Shown here: positions 27,124-39,891 of the stretch, in pieces
Position numbering within the stretch: the stretch's first letter is position 1
Layout of the letters: every line of letters starts with the position of its first letter
Assembly (NCBI GenBank): GCA_029706075.1
Contig: JAINUG010000011.1
Span: forward strand, 6,020,001 to 6,084,000
Source: Aldrovandia affinis
Lineage: Eukaryota; Chordata; Actinopteri; Notacanthiformes; Halosauridae
Length of the DNA: 64,000 bases
Direction of reading: 5' to 3'
Notes under the pieces: generated by a model
The model's input: only the letters and a program-made list of their open reading frames with translations
Database searches by the model: none
What the model was told of the DNA's origin: nothing
Translations under genes and position numbers: made by a program

Positions 27124-28240
27124 CCTGCTTACATAGCCTTTCTTCCAGAAGCCGGAGTAATATTTCCCCCACCGATTTTATTGTTGTTGGCATTTTAAAA
27201 AGGCACTTTTTTTCGTTTGCTTATTTGTTTTTGTGAAGCTCCGAGCCTGTGTGCTCCGTGTCCTGCACATTCGGGAACATGTAGTGAAGACGCGGAGAAT
27301 CCTGCCGGGGAAATCGCCCATGCATAATCAGACGTCTGCGGCACCATTCTCAAAGCCTCGATGCTGTTGGTTCCAGAGTGTGTATTATTTTTAATATCGA
27401 TGCATATGTAAAAGGTAGATTTGCATTTCCTTCATTTACTTACTGAATGTGTCATTTTCCATGCATTTCTCTGAATTAAATTGTATTTACGAATGATACG
27501 TGGTCTATATACGGGCAGAGCTGTGCATACAAGCTATAGGCTAATCGTCGGATATTCTACAAAATAAAATTAATGCATGTTCCATTTTAAAACAGAAAGC
27601 TATTTTCTGTAACACTGTGGAAATTAAATCCGTCTGATTGATTAAAAAGCGTATTTATTTATAAAGATGTAAAGCTAATTTAAGAATCGCATAAACAAAG
27701 GGATCATTATTGGCGTAACAAAGAGGGATAGTAACGCAATATTTAGGCAAATTGGAAATGCTCCTATTGCTTTTCTCTCCAATTGTTTTAAGTGTTATGC
27801 TACTATATATATTTCTCTCATTAGTCACGTAACTCTAATAAAACAATTGGCATTTTTGCTACTTTTATATAACTTTAGCTTTAATAAATATATTGATATA
27901 TATGACATATTGGTGTAGAATAAACTATAATAAAAGTGGAAAAAGAAAAGTCGTTATAACTGCATAATATTTATTTCGGTGTGAATTGTGTGATGCTGGT
28001 AAATTCAATTCTGGAAATATCACATATATTTCCGTTTTTTTGTACAGCAAACGTGCATTTGTGTGTAGTAGGGCACACTGTATAGTCTATATTGCCGTAT
28101 TTTAAATCCATAATGGCAACATTAATGTAAGCAATCATGAAAACTTTATTGTATTGTTGAGAAAATTCGCGTGTTGGCTGTCATTTTGATGCAGCACCCC
28201 CAATCAGCCCCTCAAAGTAAATTAATCACTTGTAACTTAC

Positions 28241-28299
28241 CGGATTCAATATATTTCTACGCCATCTTTGAAATCCTCCACCCAGAAAGATGTATGCTA
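28241..28299 (-). ncRNA. Second candidate exon of the miR-9 host lncRNA
   Basis: A 59-nt minus-strand segment lies between TATTTTTTATCTGACAG and CCG|GTAAGT, both near-consensus. It would splice directly after the 28616-28790 candidate. No coding potential is evident. Confidence 0.3.
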
Positions 28300-28615
28300 C
28301 TGTCAGATAAAAAATAGGCTACATATACTTCACGCATCCTAATGCCTACAATAACATACTGGAATAGCTTTATAATGGGTTCCAGTAGTATACTCTTCCT
28401 CCTCGTCGTGTGAACCTTGCTCCGAAATGCTCATATGATGTGTCGCCCAATAGATGTGGTCAGATGGCCAGGCATAAAAAAAAAATTCCCCAAGCAAAAA
28501 AAAACCCCATGCTGTCATTAACTCACAAGTTATTTTTCTTGACAAACATATTGTAGGCTGCACATACACCCAGGTTACATTTTAACGTACATTTATCTGC
28601 ATAAAATTGACTCAC

Positions 28616-28790
28616 CGATATAGTAAAATCCTCCCCAAATATCTTGGCGACTTGGAGGAGTTCTGAGTTCTGAGGCACGTGGATTAGATGCCAGCGTGCA
28701 TACAGACAGATAGTAGATTACCATATTGATGCATATTCACCACAATCAAAATAGCAACACCGAATCTGAGGCGGCGGCGTCAGTCAGGCT
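28616..28790 (-). ncRNA. Candidate exon of the miR-9 host lncRNA
   Basis: A 175-nt minus-strand segment has a strong acceptor (GCGTTTTTTTCAG|AG) and a strong donor (TCG|GTGAGT). All three frames carry stops, so it would be non-coding. It lies about 6.9 kb upstream of the miR-9 hairpin on the same strand, where a LINC00461-like host gene is expected. Prediction rests on splice signals and synteny only. Confidence 0.35.
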
Positions 28791-29739
28791 CTGAAAAAAA
28801 CGCAGAACGAACAAATAAAAATAAAAAAATGTTTAAAAGTGAGTGGGGGTGAGGAGCATTTTTCCAGGAAAACTGCACATCATTGTTGGTTTTGAAGTGC
28901 ATACGTTATTAAATTAATACAATTTATTAATAAAAATGTAATAAAAAAACAACAAAAAACTCATTAATAGGCCTACATTGAAAATAGAAATGCAACACAA
29001 ACCGCAGTTTTCTGCAGTGATTATGTGTCTATGCTGTTTAACAATGTATCTATATTGACATGATGTCATGATGATATAAAAAATCTTAATCAACAACGAG
29101 GATATGTTTCATTGGGCTTTCAATTTTTTATTAATCAGACTTTTCCCATTTCTATCTAATCCCATGCGCAAGCGCTTGGCGATCGCAGGGACAGTACTTG
29201 GGCACGTTTCTGCATATTATATACTTGTGTTACCGTGGACTGTATTATTTGCTATTCAAATAAATGACATCTTTTTGAGTAGGTAGCCTGTTACATGTTA
29301 AGGCAATGAACCTTTAAGACAGCAAAGTGTATTTTCAAAGCATTAACAGGTACATTTTACGATTATGTCTTCCTTTCATTCCTCGTTCGGTTTTATTGTG
29401 GGTATTGTGATATACTGCCTATAATCTATTTAATCTACCAATTGTATAGGTATATTAAAACACCTCTTCTGAGATGTTTATGGTGATATATTATTTTAAC
29501 AAATATGCTGAACATTTTCTGAACAATTTCTGACATTTTCTTTATTGTGATAAGGCAGACGGAGAATCCACAGTTATTCAAATTCCCACACATAAACTAT
29601 TAGGCTACTTCAGGTTTTAACAAAATATGAACTGATATTTATTTAAAGATTCAAGATCTTCAAAAGATGGATTCCACTTACACAGCTATAGGCCCAGTTA
29701 TGACAGAATCAGGCTCATTTGGTGTGTGTCCGAGTGCGC

Positions 29740-29770
<31 letters not shown>

Positions 29771-29771
29771 C
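29740..29771. repeat. (GT)n microsatellite
   Basis: About 15 GT units. Confidence 0.93.
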
Positions 29772-30692
29772 ACGGGTGTGATATACAGACTAAAATGGAT
29801 ATGTCTGATCAGTTTCTGTAAGTTTCTTTGCCGTTTAAAATAAGCCAGACAGAGGTTTGCTGATTCATTAATAATGCCTCTTGCCCAAGGAATAGTGTAA
29901 CTCTACCTTTATTTAGCGAGTATGCTGTAGGCTACATAGCGCACATTATACACAGTGCTACAACTAAATAGATCAATTCACTTAATACCGATATTTACGA
30001 AAATGCACCTTCACCGATATTAATTCACTGCAATTTAAGTCCTTCAAACATTTCTGCAGAATTAAACTAAATGGTCCAAAATGTTAGCCACTAAACATAT
30101 ACATTTACCGATTAAAAATGTCCTGTGCATGCATAATCATCATTGCAGGATTTTGTCGTTGACATTTACCTAAGTGGAGCTCTCGCAATTGTTAACGGTA
30201 TGGAAACATATTATGCTTGAGTGAGGGCGACACCCGGTGGTGGCTCTAGAGTCATACACAGAATGGACGCATGCAAAAATAAGGAAACATCAAACGTATC
30301 TGCACATTTTACTGTGTAATTAGCAAAAATGTGAATCCTTATATGCAGGTTTTATTTATCCTTAATGGAAATGATGTACGACTAACTTCTATTTTGTGGT
30401 GAATGAATATAGGCTGACTGATATAACCCATTCCATTTGAAAATGTGACCCAATTGGTGTAGAAACGATACAAATACAACTGCAAATATAAATAAATAGA
30501 AAAACAGCTATTGAATACAAGTGTCGTATTGGTTATGAGTTGCATGAGCTTATTTGAATTAGATAGCCTGACATCCTCCTTTAAAGTATATTATATTTAT
30601 AAATACCTGCGATAGCTTATATATCCCAACATTTCCCAACTTCCTTTATTCATTACGTTCATGTGCGTTATTCAAAAATGCTAACAAGTTAT

Positions 30693-30693
<1 letters not shown>

Positions 30694-30745
<52 letters not shown>

Positions 30746-30746
30746 C
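30694..30746. repeat. (TA)n microsatellite
   Basis: TA repeats with single interruptions. Confidence 0.95.
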
Positions 30747-31126
30747 GTCATCAAAAAGGTTTTTTTTTCTTGTCAGAAGTTTTCTACAAAATTGTATTTC
30801 ATTAATGTTTCATTTATGCCATGGGTTTCATCTCTGGCCTTTCGTTTGGGACCACCTTTAGCCTACAATTTTTCTTCCATATGAATGATTTAGATGTATA
30901 TTAGATGTACATTCATTCATGAACATACTTATATATTCGGTAATAGGTTGTAGGTTGCGGTAATATAAACGGTTAAGATGAATTGCGGAACTACGCTCTA
31001 TTGTTAAACTTGGATTTTTAAGAAAAAACTTTTTGATATTATCTGATATTACCATGATATTATTAATATGGCAATGTTATGCTCTAAAGCATTCTGGCTT
31101 CTCTCTAAAAGGCGTATTTAGGACGG

Positions 31127-31130
<4 letters not shown>

Positions 31131-31165
<35 letters not shown>
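31131..31165. repeat. (CT)n microsatellite
   Basis: About 17 CT units. Confidence 0.95.
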
Positions 31166-31168
<3 letters not shown>

Positions 31169-31399
31169 CTGTTTTTACGTGCGTGCTTGTTCACAGCAAG
31201 CGGGGAGGGATAAAATTGTATGTGTGTCAACTGTGCACGGTTGTATTCAGTGGACAATACATACTCTTATTGCAAAATCTATTGTTAAAATTGGGGACTG
31301 TGAAATCGTCTTCCAGAATCAGTCCAAATCTGACATGTAACTGAATTTAACTGCGTTTAAAAATAGTGGGCTTTAATTCATATGTGTAAGCTACCTGTA

Positions 31400-31425
31400 C
31401 TATATATATATATATATATATATTA
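31400..31425. repeat. (TA)n microsatellite
   Basis: About 12 TA units. Confidence 0.93.
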
Positions 31426-32428
31426 TATACTAGCCTATATAATCACATTTTATTTTATTATATAGTGTAGTAATTTGTAATATAAGATACATTTAAGTTA
31501 AGACATATTGAGACATTTTACAACAGTTTAAGGGCATCTTAGCTTTCATCCCCCTACTGTGCTGTACGATATTCCGTTACGTTTATCCGGACAGGGATCA
31601 TGCTTGCATGTACACCTAAATATATGTTTTCATTCAATTTGTCTCTGCTTTAGCGGAACGCTTGTTAATCTATATTGATCCTATCCTTACTGCATTCCGG
31701 GATGAAATAGCTGGTCGCCCCTGTGATGGTATGCGTCCAGTAGGCTAGAGTATAAGAAGAGGAAAGATTTACGAAGCGGATTTAAAATACAACAAATACT
31801 GAATGGACTACAGTGGGCTACAATTAAAAATGTCGGAGTTGCGTCGTTATGTGCAATTTATTACCTTCGCTAAGACAAGATCAAAAAATTAATACGATTG
31901 ATACATTTAGCCAAAAAATGCATTCTAAAAATGCATTCATGGTACTGACCATGGTAACTTTAATCTATTTAATTATGTGTGATAGATCATTATAATTATC
32001 TGTGTGTGTGGCGGGGGGGGGGGTGCATAATGATGCATTACAACATAACATATTTAATTCAGGTGAGTAGACGAACTCTTTTTTTCTCAAAATAGTTCCC
32101 GGACCTGAGGCACTCAAAGACACTTGCGATTTGCCCTAACTAAAGTTTTAGTTGCAACCTAAATAAATAATGTATTTTTTTAATACACAAATGTTCCGTT
32201 TATTTCCGCCCCCGTCGAACACTTCTTACCGAATAAAAGTAACACAATTGAAAGCAGATGTAGTTTAAATCATCAAACAATTAAAACGAAATCGTCAAAC
32301 GGTTCCAACCATTAATGCTCTATGAAACTGTTCCATAGCAATACACATATCGTAGGGGAACTCTTCAATACACAAAGGTTGCCTAGATGCTAAGTTTGCG
32401 TGAAAAAGAACAACCATACTAAGCGGAA

Positions 32429-32490
32429 ATGATTATTATGATTATTATTATTATTATTAGTAGTAGTAGTAGTAGTAGCAGTAGTATTCA
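32429..32490. repeat. (ATT)n(AGT)n microsatellite
   Basis: Trinucleotide repeats immediately 5' of the SINE at 32496. Confidence 0.95.
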
Positions 32491-32495
32491 TAATA

Positions 32496-32827
32496 GGCGA
32501 CACGGTGGTGCAGTGGATAGCACAGCAAGAAGGTCAAGGGTTCGAATCCTGGCCGGGTCCTTTCTGTGTGGAGTTTGCATGTTCTCCCCGTGTCCGCGTG
32601 GGTTTCCTCCAGGTACTCCGGTTTCCTCCCACAGTCCAAAGACATGCACGTTAGGCTAATTGGACAGTCTAAATTGACTGTAGGTGTGATTGAATGGTGT
32701 ACGGATTGGCGACCTGTCCAGGGTGTATTCCTGCCTCTCGCCCAATGCGTGCTGGGATAGGTTCCAGCCCCCCCCCGCCGCGACCCTGACCAGGAATAAG
32801 CGGGTTCGATAATGAATGAATGAATGA
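32496..32827 (+). mobile_element. tRNA-derived SINE with (GAAT)n tail
   Basis: The head carries Pol III A-box (TGGTGCAGTGG, 32506-32516) and B-box (GGTTCGAATCC, 32539-32549). The body is the widespread fish repeat containing GTGTGGAGTTTGCATGTTCT and GCTGGGATAGGTTCCAGCC. The 3' end is AATGAATGAATGAATGA, typical of L2-mobilised elements. It is inserted beside a (TTA)n/(TAG)n microsatellite. Confidence 0.85.
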
Positions 32828-32994
32828 GGAGAATAAGGTTAATATTAATAATAATAACAACAATAATCGCAAAACCTTAATGTGCCTGCTCCCCTTCTTC
32901 GCATTCTTCTCCTTCTGAAGGTCTTCGATTACTAAATAGAATGTATAACTAAGCTACATAAAGTTGGGATACCCATCTGTCAATGAAATGTCAA

Positions 32995-33043
32995 CTGTAA
33001 GTCGCTCTGGATAAGAGCGTCTGCTAAATGCCTGTAATGTAAT
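32995..33043 (+). mobile_element. SINE/L2 3'-tail fragment
   Basis: Contains GTAAGTCGCTCTGGATAAGA followed by GCGTCTGCTAAATG and a TGTAATGTAAT tail, the same as the end of the SINE at 41524-41732, without a recognisable head. It is a 5'-truncated SINE or L2 LINE copy. Confidence 0.75.
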
Positions 33044-33205
33044 CTGAGATAAGATATTCTAATAATGTGAAAGCAAATACACAAATTCCCATTTAATACC
33101 AACTACAAAATATATAAAACATTTAGGGTATATATTCTAAATTATGCTTGAAATATTTAGTGATAAATTAATGGGGTCGGAGAATAGAAATAGAATAGCA
33201 CTCAC

Positions 33206-33217
33206 GACCTCTAGTGG
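33206..33217 (-). promoter_or_regulatory. Weaker CTCF-like motif
   Basis: The minus strand reads CCACTAGAGGTC, the CTCF core with one mismatch. It has the same orientation as the motif at 35406-35420. Confidence 0.25.
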
Positions 33218-35405
33218 CATAATTATTAAATATCTTAATTATATACCCAAATTAGTAAGTTTTTATGTGTGCATTACTTTAGAATTGGTAGTAATAATTG
33301 ATACAATTGTATTAATCTAATGTAAAAAAGCAGTAAAATGCAGAAACACCATCCATGCCCACACACATCAGTATAAATAGAGGTATAAGTAGTCTATAAC
33401 TGTAGCTTCATTTTGGACACACATTTCCCAGACAAAAGAGATGAATAAAATGAACAATTAACGCCAATGTAAATGGATAACGTTCAAGGGTAGCCTATGC
33501 TCATATTGATAAGAGATGGACAACATGTAAGCGAGACGCTTAAAGCTATGAGTTTACATCAAAATAAATAGTTGTTAATATCGATTGTAAGAACCATGCT
33601 AAATATAAATTGTATACTGTTTTAAGTTAGGTGGAAAACACACTTCTTCAATACCCAGATGTCTCTTTCGTTGTTGCATTATTTTAAACGGGGGAAAAAA
33701 CAAAGAATATTAAATTCAAAACATTTTCAATGAGTGTCATAAATGCTTTCATAAATGATGTTCTCTTATGTAAATGATCTAAATCGTGCTGACGTGAATG
33801 ACAAATACTGGATGAGGCCACCCGCTGTATTCACAGATCCACAAGCCATTTTACCAACACTGTGATGAAAATAATACATGTAATGTAATATAATAGAGTA
33901 CAAGATTTACCAATACGCAGTGTATGCATTCACTATCCATTCCGAAATATCGACGTGTATGTTGGCCGACTATCTCCAAATTTAAATTTGGCCCACCGAC
34001 TTCTTGAAATGACTCATTCATACCGTTGTAGCATAATCATGAACACAAATAACCAGAGGAGGGAACAAATGGTAACAAAACGTCAGAGACGAAAGCTTGT
34101 CCTACGACTTTTCGCAGCGCCAGTTATTTTCGCCTATGAGGGAGGGCTGTGTACTGGGGTTATATTGTGATACACAAAACATATAAAAGTATTTGTCTTT
34201 TAAAAATGTATTGTTAAGCCCACGTGTAACAAAGCGACATGTGTGCAGCAGAAGGACTCGTTCGATGTCACGGCAAACTTGAGTTTGATTGAATTAACTA
34301 AAACAATAAGGACTGAACTCCCTTGTTTTCCAAACGATAAACCCGCCAGGCTGGGTAAAAACGCATTAACCAATCTTGAACGCCAGGCTAATATATATAG
34401 TATAGCCTACCTCCAGTTGATTTTGTGAACGTTCTGATTGGTTAAAAAGAAAGTCCTCTGGGCCTATTGTGAACCTGCGTCACCTTTTTCACTGGCATCT
34501 CGTGGCTCTATTTCTGGTTGCGTCAACGATGTAGGTTATAACACATGGGGAAGTGCATAATTGCATCACAAACAGCACAAGAAGCTAACTTTGCCAAGAC
34601 ACACGAATAAGGTCGTCTGAACCGGAATTCATACAGTCAGCACATCTACGCGCGCGCATATAAACACGTACGCGTTTGAACACAAGTTTTACAGCACTTA
34701 CTACAGGACTTGATACAGGAACCGTAACACAAGCAAGGAGAAAAACGCATGGCATAAAAATAAGTTATTTAGGGAAATTATGATGGGTTCGGATTTACGC
34801 TCGAATAACGCTACTAACAAGCTAATGTTTCTGTGTGGGTCAAGTAATAGGCCTATGCCCCAACTTCCCGCTCTGTAACATTGTCAACAGCTGTATGCGC
34901 TCGTACATACTCTTTGTTACATAACAAAATGCGTAATTAACAGCTGCTCCGCCCTACTGCAATCCTCCTTTCCACCATTTTAGCTGTAGCCTCCAATAAA
35001 ACTGGAGCATATACTTTAAAATGGAAAAAATGCATGCATTTGGCAAACCTTTGACTACACTGTGTAATTTATTGAAATTTTTTTATGTCATTAGGTCAAA
35101 GCCGTTTATAATTATCCTTATTTCGTGCCAAGAATGAACGAATGAATGAATTAATTAATTAATGCAGGTTGTTTAATAAAAAGTAAAACTTTAAAATTGA
35201 TGACTGTGTATTTTTTTCAAACCGTAGACCCAAGTTAAGGAAATCAATTAAACTCATTTATAGGGAGGGAAACATGCAGCCCATTTCATTAAGTGGTACT
35301 GTTTATAAGGGAACAGCTCTATATACCTGAAGATGGTCTCTAACACTGAAACGGCGAAATCCAGACATCAGTACGAGGACACACGAGTAAGCAATGAACG
35401 ACACT

Positions 35406-35420
35406 GGCGCCCCCTCCTGG
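35406..35420 (-). promoter_or_regulatory. CTCF-like motif between mef2c and mir-9
   Basis: On the minus strand CCAGGAGGGGGCGCC differs from the CTCF core at a single position. It is one of the few high-CpG spots in this AT-rich interval. Matched by eye only. Confidence 0.4.
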
Positions 35421-36259
35421 CACACATCAATTCTGCAAACTCTAATATGAGCCTACTTTAGCTCTGAAATGGTGATACGCACACACACACAACAGCCTAC
35501 ACGCCTTTCCAATTTGCATGGTGACAGGTCTATCACAATGTAAAATCAAGGGACTGGGGTGGGTAGAATCAGAGGCTGAAAGTGCAGCTTGGCTGTGTGC
35601 ATTTGTGGATTCTGTCCCGAGGCTCTGTTCTTTGAGTTTACTGCAAAGAAGATGCGGGCTAAAAAGGGAGGGGAGGGGGGGGGTAGGAACAGAATGTGTT
35701 TGATTTATCCAGCATCTGCAAACTTCAAATGCAAAATAACATCCATAATAAAGCACTCTCTTCATTGGATTAATCATTATCATTTTGTACCGATTTCCAT
35801 TTTAAATATGGCTACACTTGACTTCACTCTCTGTGCACTGTATGTAGGTCTCCTTTACCCCTGCTGTTCTCCTGGTGCGGCCGAGGGAGAGCAGGCCACA
35901 CGTGCGCGTTTTTGGGTGGGCTGCTGCCCTGTCTACGGAGGACGGCGCTGAGGTCGGCTCCAGCTGTGTGGTCTCTACCCCACAGCACAGACATTAGCAG
36001 AGGCGGAGGACAAGGTGGTTGGAATCGTGCGGCTTTTCTGCACAACCTGCAAGTCCACTAATGACAAGCTCTGGGTAAAATGTCAACGACAGCAACTCCA
36101 TAATACAAAACGAAAACAATATCTATATATATGCTCTTAAGCGCGCAAAGCATCGACTTTGTACTCTTTTAAGGGTGAATAATGTTTTTTATGAGAAAAG
36201 TATAGCCCTATGCATTGTGCCCTCCATAGGTAAGAAACACAATTAATTAGGTATGCTTG

Positions 36260-36431
36260 TGTAGCGGGTGAGCTCTGGTACGTGAGCACCCGCTGCGAAG
36301 TGACGTAGATAAGAGTACGATTAGTTCCTTAGAGACTTGAGTCTTTAGCTCGGCGAGCTAAATCGCTCTCTTGTCGCGTCGGAGATCGTCGTTTCGAAAC
36401 TCGCTGCAGGGCACAACCAGCAACGGTTACA
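36260..36431 (+). mobile_element. Possible solo LTR / TRIM-like element, 172 bp, with 4-bp target duplication
   Basis: The segment starts TGTAGCGGGTG and ends CAACGGTTACA, so it has TG...CA termini. It is flanked on both sides by CTTG (36256-36259 and 36432-36435). It is far more CpG-rich than the surrounding desert. It includes a hairpin AGCGGGTG...CACCCGCT and a B-box-like GTTTCGAAACT. The family is not recognised. Confidence 0.45.
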
Positions 36432-37310
36432 CTTGGAAATGATAAAAGCACTTCTGAGATATTTCTATTGGCACGCCACAGGTGACCAGTTACAGTCCCA
36501 CATGTCCCCAATGGTAGGCCTGCAGTATGCAGCATACCATGATGTGTGTGTACATGTGATGAGATATTTAATATCAGTACAGGCTGCTCCATTAATAAGT
36601 AGGTTGAAATATCGATAAAACTGAACCCCAATAATAGGTGCAGTGTCTGAAGAACTTGGGACATCCTGCATGTATGGTGTCAGTGTTTGCAACACGTCAT
36701 GGCATGAACGCACATTATAATGAACTTCATGTTACGTGCATTTTTGGAAAAGTTGTATCACTTTTGGGCTGGATTGGATCACTCCCTACACGAATACAAT
36801 TCTGATCTCTGGATATTAAATGACAAACATTCAGGTTATCTTTATCAATTTTTGTTTCACATTCCATGTGATAATTCAGATAAGTTTATTGGTTTTGTAT
36901 CTTGAATGTTTTTCTCCCCCTCTTCTTCAATATAAACTACACGGGTCAAATGAAAGAGTCCTTCATTAATTTAGAAATTATTCATGATGTCATAAGAGAT
37001 GCATATAAAATGATCATGAACACGGTGATAAATGACTAAGGAAATGACAACTTGCGATTCATTTCTCAATTGAATTTGCTGGTAATATACCAAATCTGTA
37101 ATCTGTTTTACATGTTGGCATAATATATTTTTTCTCGGCCTATCTGTTATTGACAATATGGTGTGCTCAGTTTGATATTGGGATACACTGATATTGAATA
37201 ATAATCATGGAAGATGTGAAGTAAAATGGTCAAACAAAAATCACACCCAGACATCAGATAACTAAGAAAGCCAGTAACTTTACTGAATTCTCTGCAAAAT
37301 ACAAATACCT

Positions 37311-37337
37311 TTTATTTCCAGCAGGAGAATCTTTATT
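37311..37337 (-). terminator. Candidate distal poly(A) signals of mef2c
   Basis: Two AATAAA hexamers on the minus strand (37332-37337 and 37311-37316) are 21 nt apart. They are the last such pair before less structured desert sequence. The true cleavage site cannot be fixed without transcript data. Confidence 0.3.
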
Positions 37338-37853
37338 GTAATATTTTCTTTCACTACAGACAGCTGAATGAAGTCCCTTGAGATACAGAGATGTGGTTTA
37401 ATTTAATAACATCTTGTTTTTCAAGTGGCGACAAAGTCCAGCTTATGTCGCTGTGAGCCTCTTTTTTTCCCCCATTTATTTTTTTAACTTTTTTTTTATA
37501 CAAGCTACATTTGTTACTACTGTTCTGTTTATACATTTTTTTATATTTTCATTTTTTTAATTTATTGAAACAATTCATTCAAGAAAACGAAAACAGCAAA
37601 CCAGATGGAGCAATCCAAGATACCTGTGTAGATTATATGACCAAATACCCACCAAAGCCATGTTTGTGCACATTTCTTTATAAGCACTGGGAGGCCGAAT
37701 AACCTCTGGCACCAAACAGACACAGTAATGATAATCTGAGGTACTGGGTGGGTCAATTTGAGGTACCAGTAAATTACAGAATGAAACAAAATTATTCTTT
37801 AAAGTCAGTGAGACACTGACGGTAATCTGCAAGAAAAAAAAGATTGCTCCGTG

Positions 37854-37862
37854 TCTTTGGTT
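37854..37862 (-). promoter_or_regulatory. miR-9-5p seed match in probable mef2c 3' UTR
   Basis: The sense (minus) strand reads AACCAAAGA, an 8-mer-A1 site extended by one more pair (miRNA nucleotides 2-9) for miR-9-5p, whose 5' end is UCUUUGGUU. It lies about 2.7 kb after the stop codon and before the distal AATAAA signals. Function is inferred. Confidence 0.45.
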
Positions 37863-37989
37863 AAAAAATATGAACAAAAGTAAAGCCATTATCTAAACCT
37901 TTTGAAGCACCCTACAGGTAAAAAAGCAATGCTCCATGAGCGTGTCCCACATGTGAAGTGTTCCAGGAAATCGGCATCAGAATGCACAC

Positions 37990-37992
<3 letters not shown>

Positions 37993-38041
<49 letters not shown>
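37993..38041. repeat. (GA)n microsatellite in probable mef2c 3' UTR
   Basis: About 24 GA units, hence a (UC)n run in the transcript. Confidence 0.95.
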
Positions 38042-38049
<8 letters not shown>

Positions 38050-39891
38050 TGACAACCGGCATGAAGTTGACATGTTTTCTCATGCCTGTTTGTTTGCCTC
38101 GTCTTTAGATTTTCCATTTTCCATTTGTAAACATGATTAATTAAAGATAATTGAGAGGGCTCAATACATGTGCATTTGCTCAAAAGTTTGTTTTTACATT
38201 TTGTTTTTACCATTGACAGTGTATAAATGCTAAACCAAAGTTCCGATAATGAAATGCCACTGGCTTCAGTTGTCACTGGTGCCTAAAATCAGCCTGAATA
38301 AAAAAGGAGACCGCTCAACCACATGTACACAGGATCAACATTGCAACCTCTTGGCAACTCTGCGCATAGCCATACCATAACACTTGAGTAACAAACAACA
38401 GTTTCAGGAGTAGGAGTGCAATCCTTAGCTTCATAAAAAGTTGCCTTGTCAAAATGAAAAGTTGTGCTTCTCTTCAAACCAGTTTTTAAGGTTTTCCCGT
38501 TATATTGTTTGACTCGTCGTTACCTCAAGTCGCAACGCAAACGTTTATTAATGACCATCTATTAGGGTAAAACACAGATACAAGACCCTTTTTGCTGTTC
38601 ACACGTTTAACACATGCTAAATCATTAAATATTATGGATTGTACAAGGTATGCAAATCTTTTACATTTGTCACAAGGATACTTCAGAAATTACCTTTTTT
38701 TCTTTGTTTGGACTCATTGTGCAGCTAGTAGGCCATTGTGCTCTGAACACACACTCGTTGCAGGAAACGAGAGGCGGCTGAGGGTTTGGCCTCTAAATAT
38801 ACAATATATTGCCAAAATATTTAAAATCAGGCAAACCCTCAAAACTGTTTCTTTTCATGGTTGTTTGACAGAAAGTGCAGCATTCGGGCTTATCTCCTTT
38901 AAAACATACTGTTGATTAGCATTTTTTACCAAACGCCTTTGACAAAAGTGTTGCATTGGAGCATTGTCTATCCACATGTGCACAGATCACACACAACTGT
39001 AACAGCCAGTCAAATTTCATGACATGTCACCATTTGTGAAGAGGTCTTTTTTTTGTAAATACAGAATGGGAAATTAATTTCAGCTGGTTATCAAAGTTGA
39101 ACTAAATATTACCCTCTGCAACAGATCAATCAGAACAGCACAGACAATATGTGCAACTGCACATACATGTAATGTCACCCCACTAATAAGATAAAAACAA
39201 TGTCTGCTATGACCATAATTATTATATATATTTATATATTAGAAAGCTATACACAAGCATGTTAATTTCACAGATTTTTTTTTTGTTGAAAAGATTCTTA
39301 ATATTATCATATATAATTAGAAATACACGTTTAAAACAAAAACCTCTACAAAGAGAAAACAGTTCAGCAAAGCACAGGTTTTCAGTATCTGTTTCCATGG
39401 CTTAGAGGGGAAAAAAAAGCCCAAGTCGTTTTTTCATTCTTGTAGGCCTATAGTCTTTTTAATATTAGCAAAGCTATCAAAACACATTCTGGCTCGTATA
39501 AACTACAAAAAGCCACAAATGCTTCGCGTTGTATTCCTTTCATAAGAAAATATAAGCAAATGTATTGTACATCCTCTTTTTTTCATTTCTCAATATCTAA
39601 CGCAAGACCCAGATCTCTCTGAATTTACTAACATGGCTCTTCGGTAAAAGTATGGTCCACTGTCGATTGAATGCCTTTTGGTAATCCTGGTATTAATACG
39701 CTCCATACTTCTAGGGGAATATTACACTTGTAAAGGGTCATAGGTGGCTTTGTCGTGTCGTCTATGGGTCTACACGTATACCTGTACAATCCTTCAAATG
39801 TTGCATAACAGCTTTTCTCCTTTTTTTGTAAATAAATCTGCAGCTAAAGTCTGGCAGCTTTTTCCCCCTCACCCCCCATCCCCCAACCCTC

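Larger units (their letters stand above)
21717..28615. other. Upstream region of mir-9: probable host lncRNA and regulatory DNA
   Basis: Unique sequence with CpG-richer blocks (about 22000-22800 and 26940-27420), a PORE-like site, octamers and candidate exons. Nothing protein-coding. Confidence 0.55.
28800..36255. other. Intergenic desert between mir-9 and mef2c
   Basis: AT-rich DNA with microsatellites, one SINE, one SINE tail and CTCF-like motifs. The block 34300-34700 has CCAAT boxes near 34373 and, inverted, near 34437, with TATATATA between (34392-34399). That could be a minus-strand promoter for the miR-9 host transcript. No coding gene. Confidence 0.6.

Noticed and set aside
30226..30240. 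CTCF-like motif GGCGACACCCGGTGG
   Set aside because: Too many mismatches to the core to list with the others.
32496..32570. Functional tRNA gene
   Set aside because: A and B boxes are present, but the sequence lacks a proper cloverleaf and continues into a SINE body with a GAAT tail. The same holds for 41524, 49347 and 53775.
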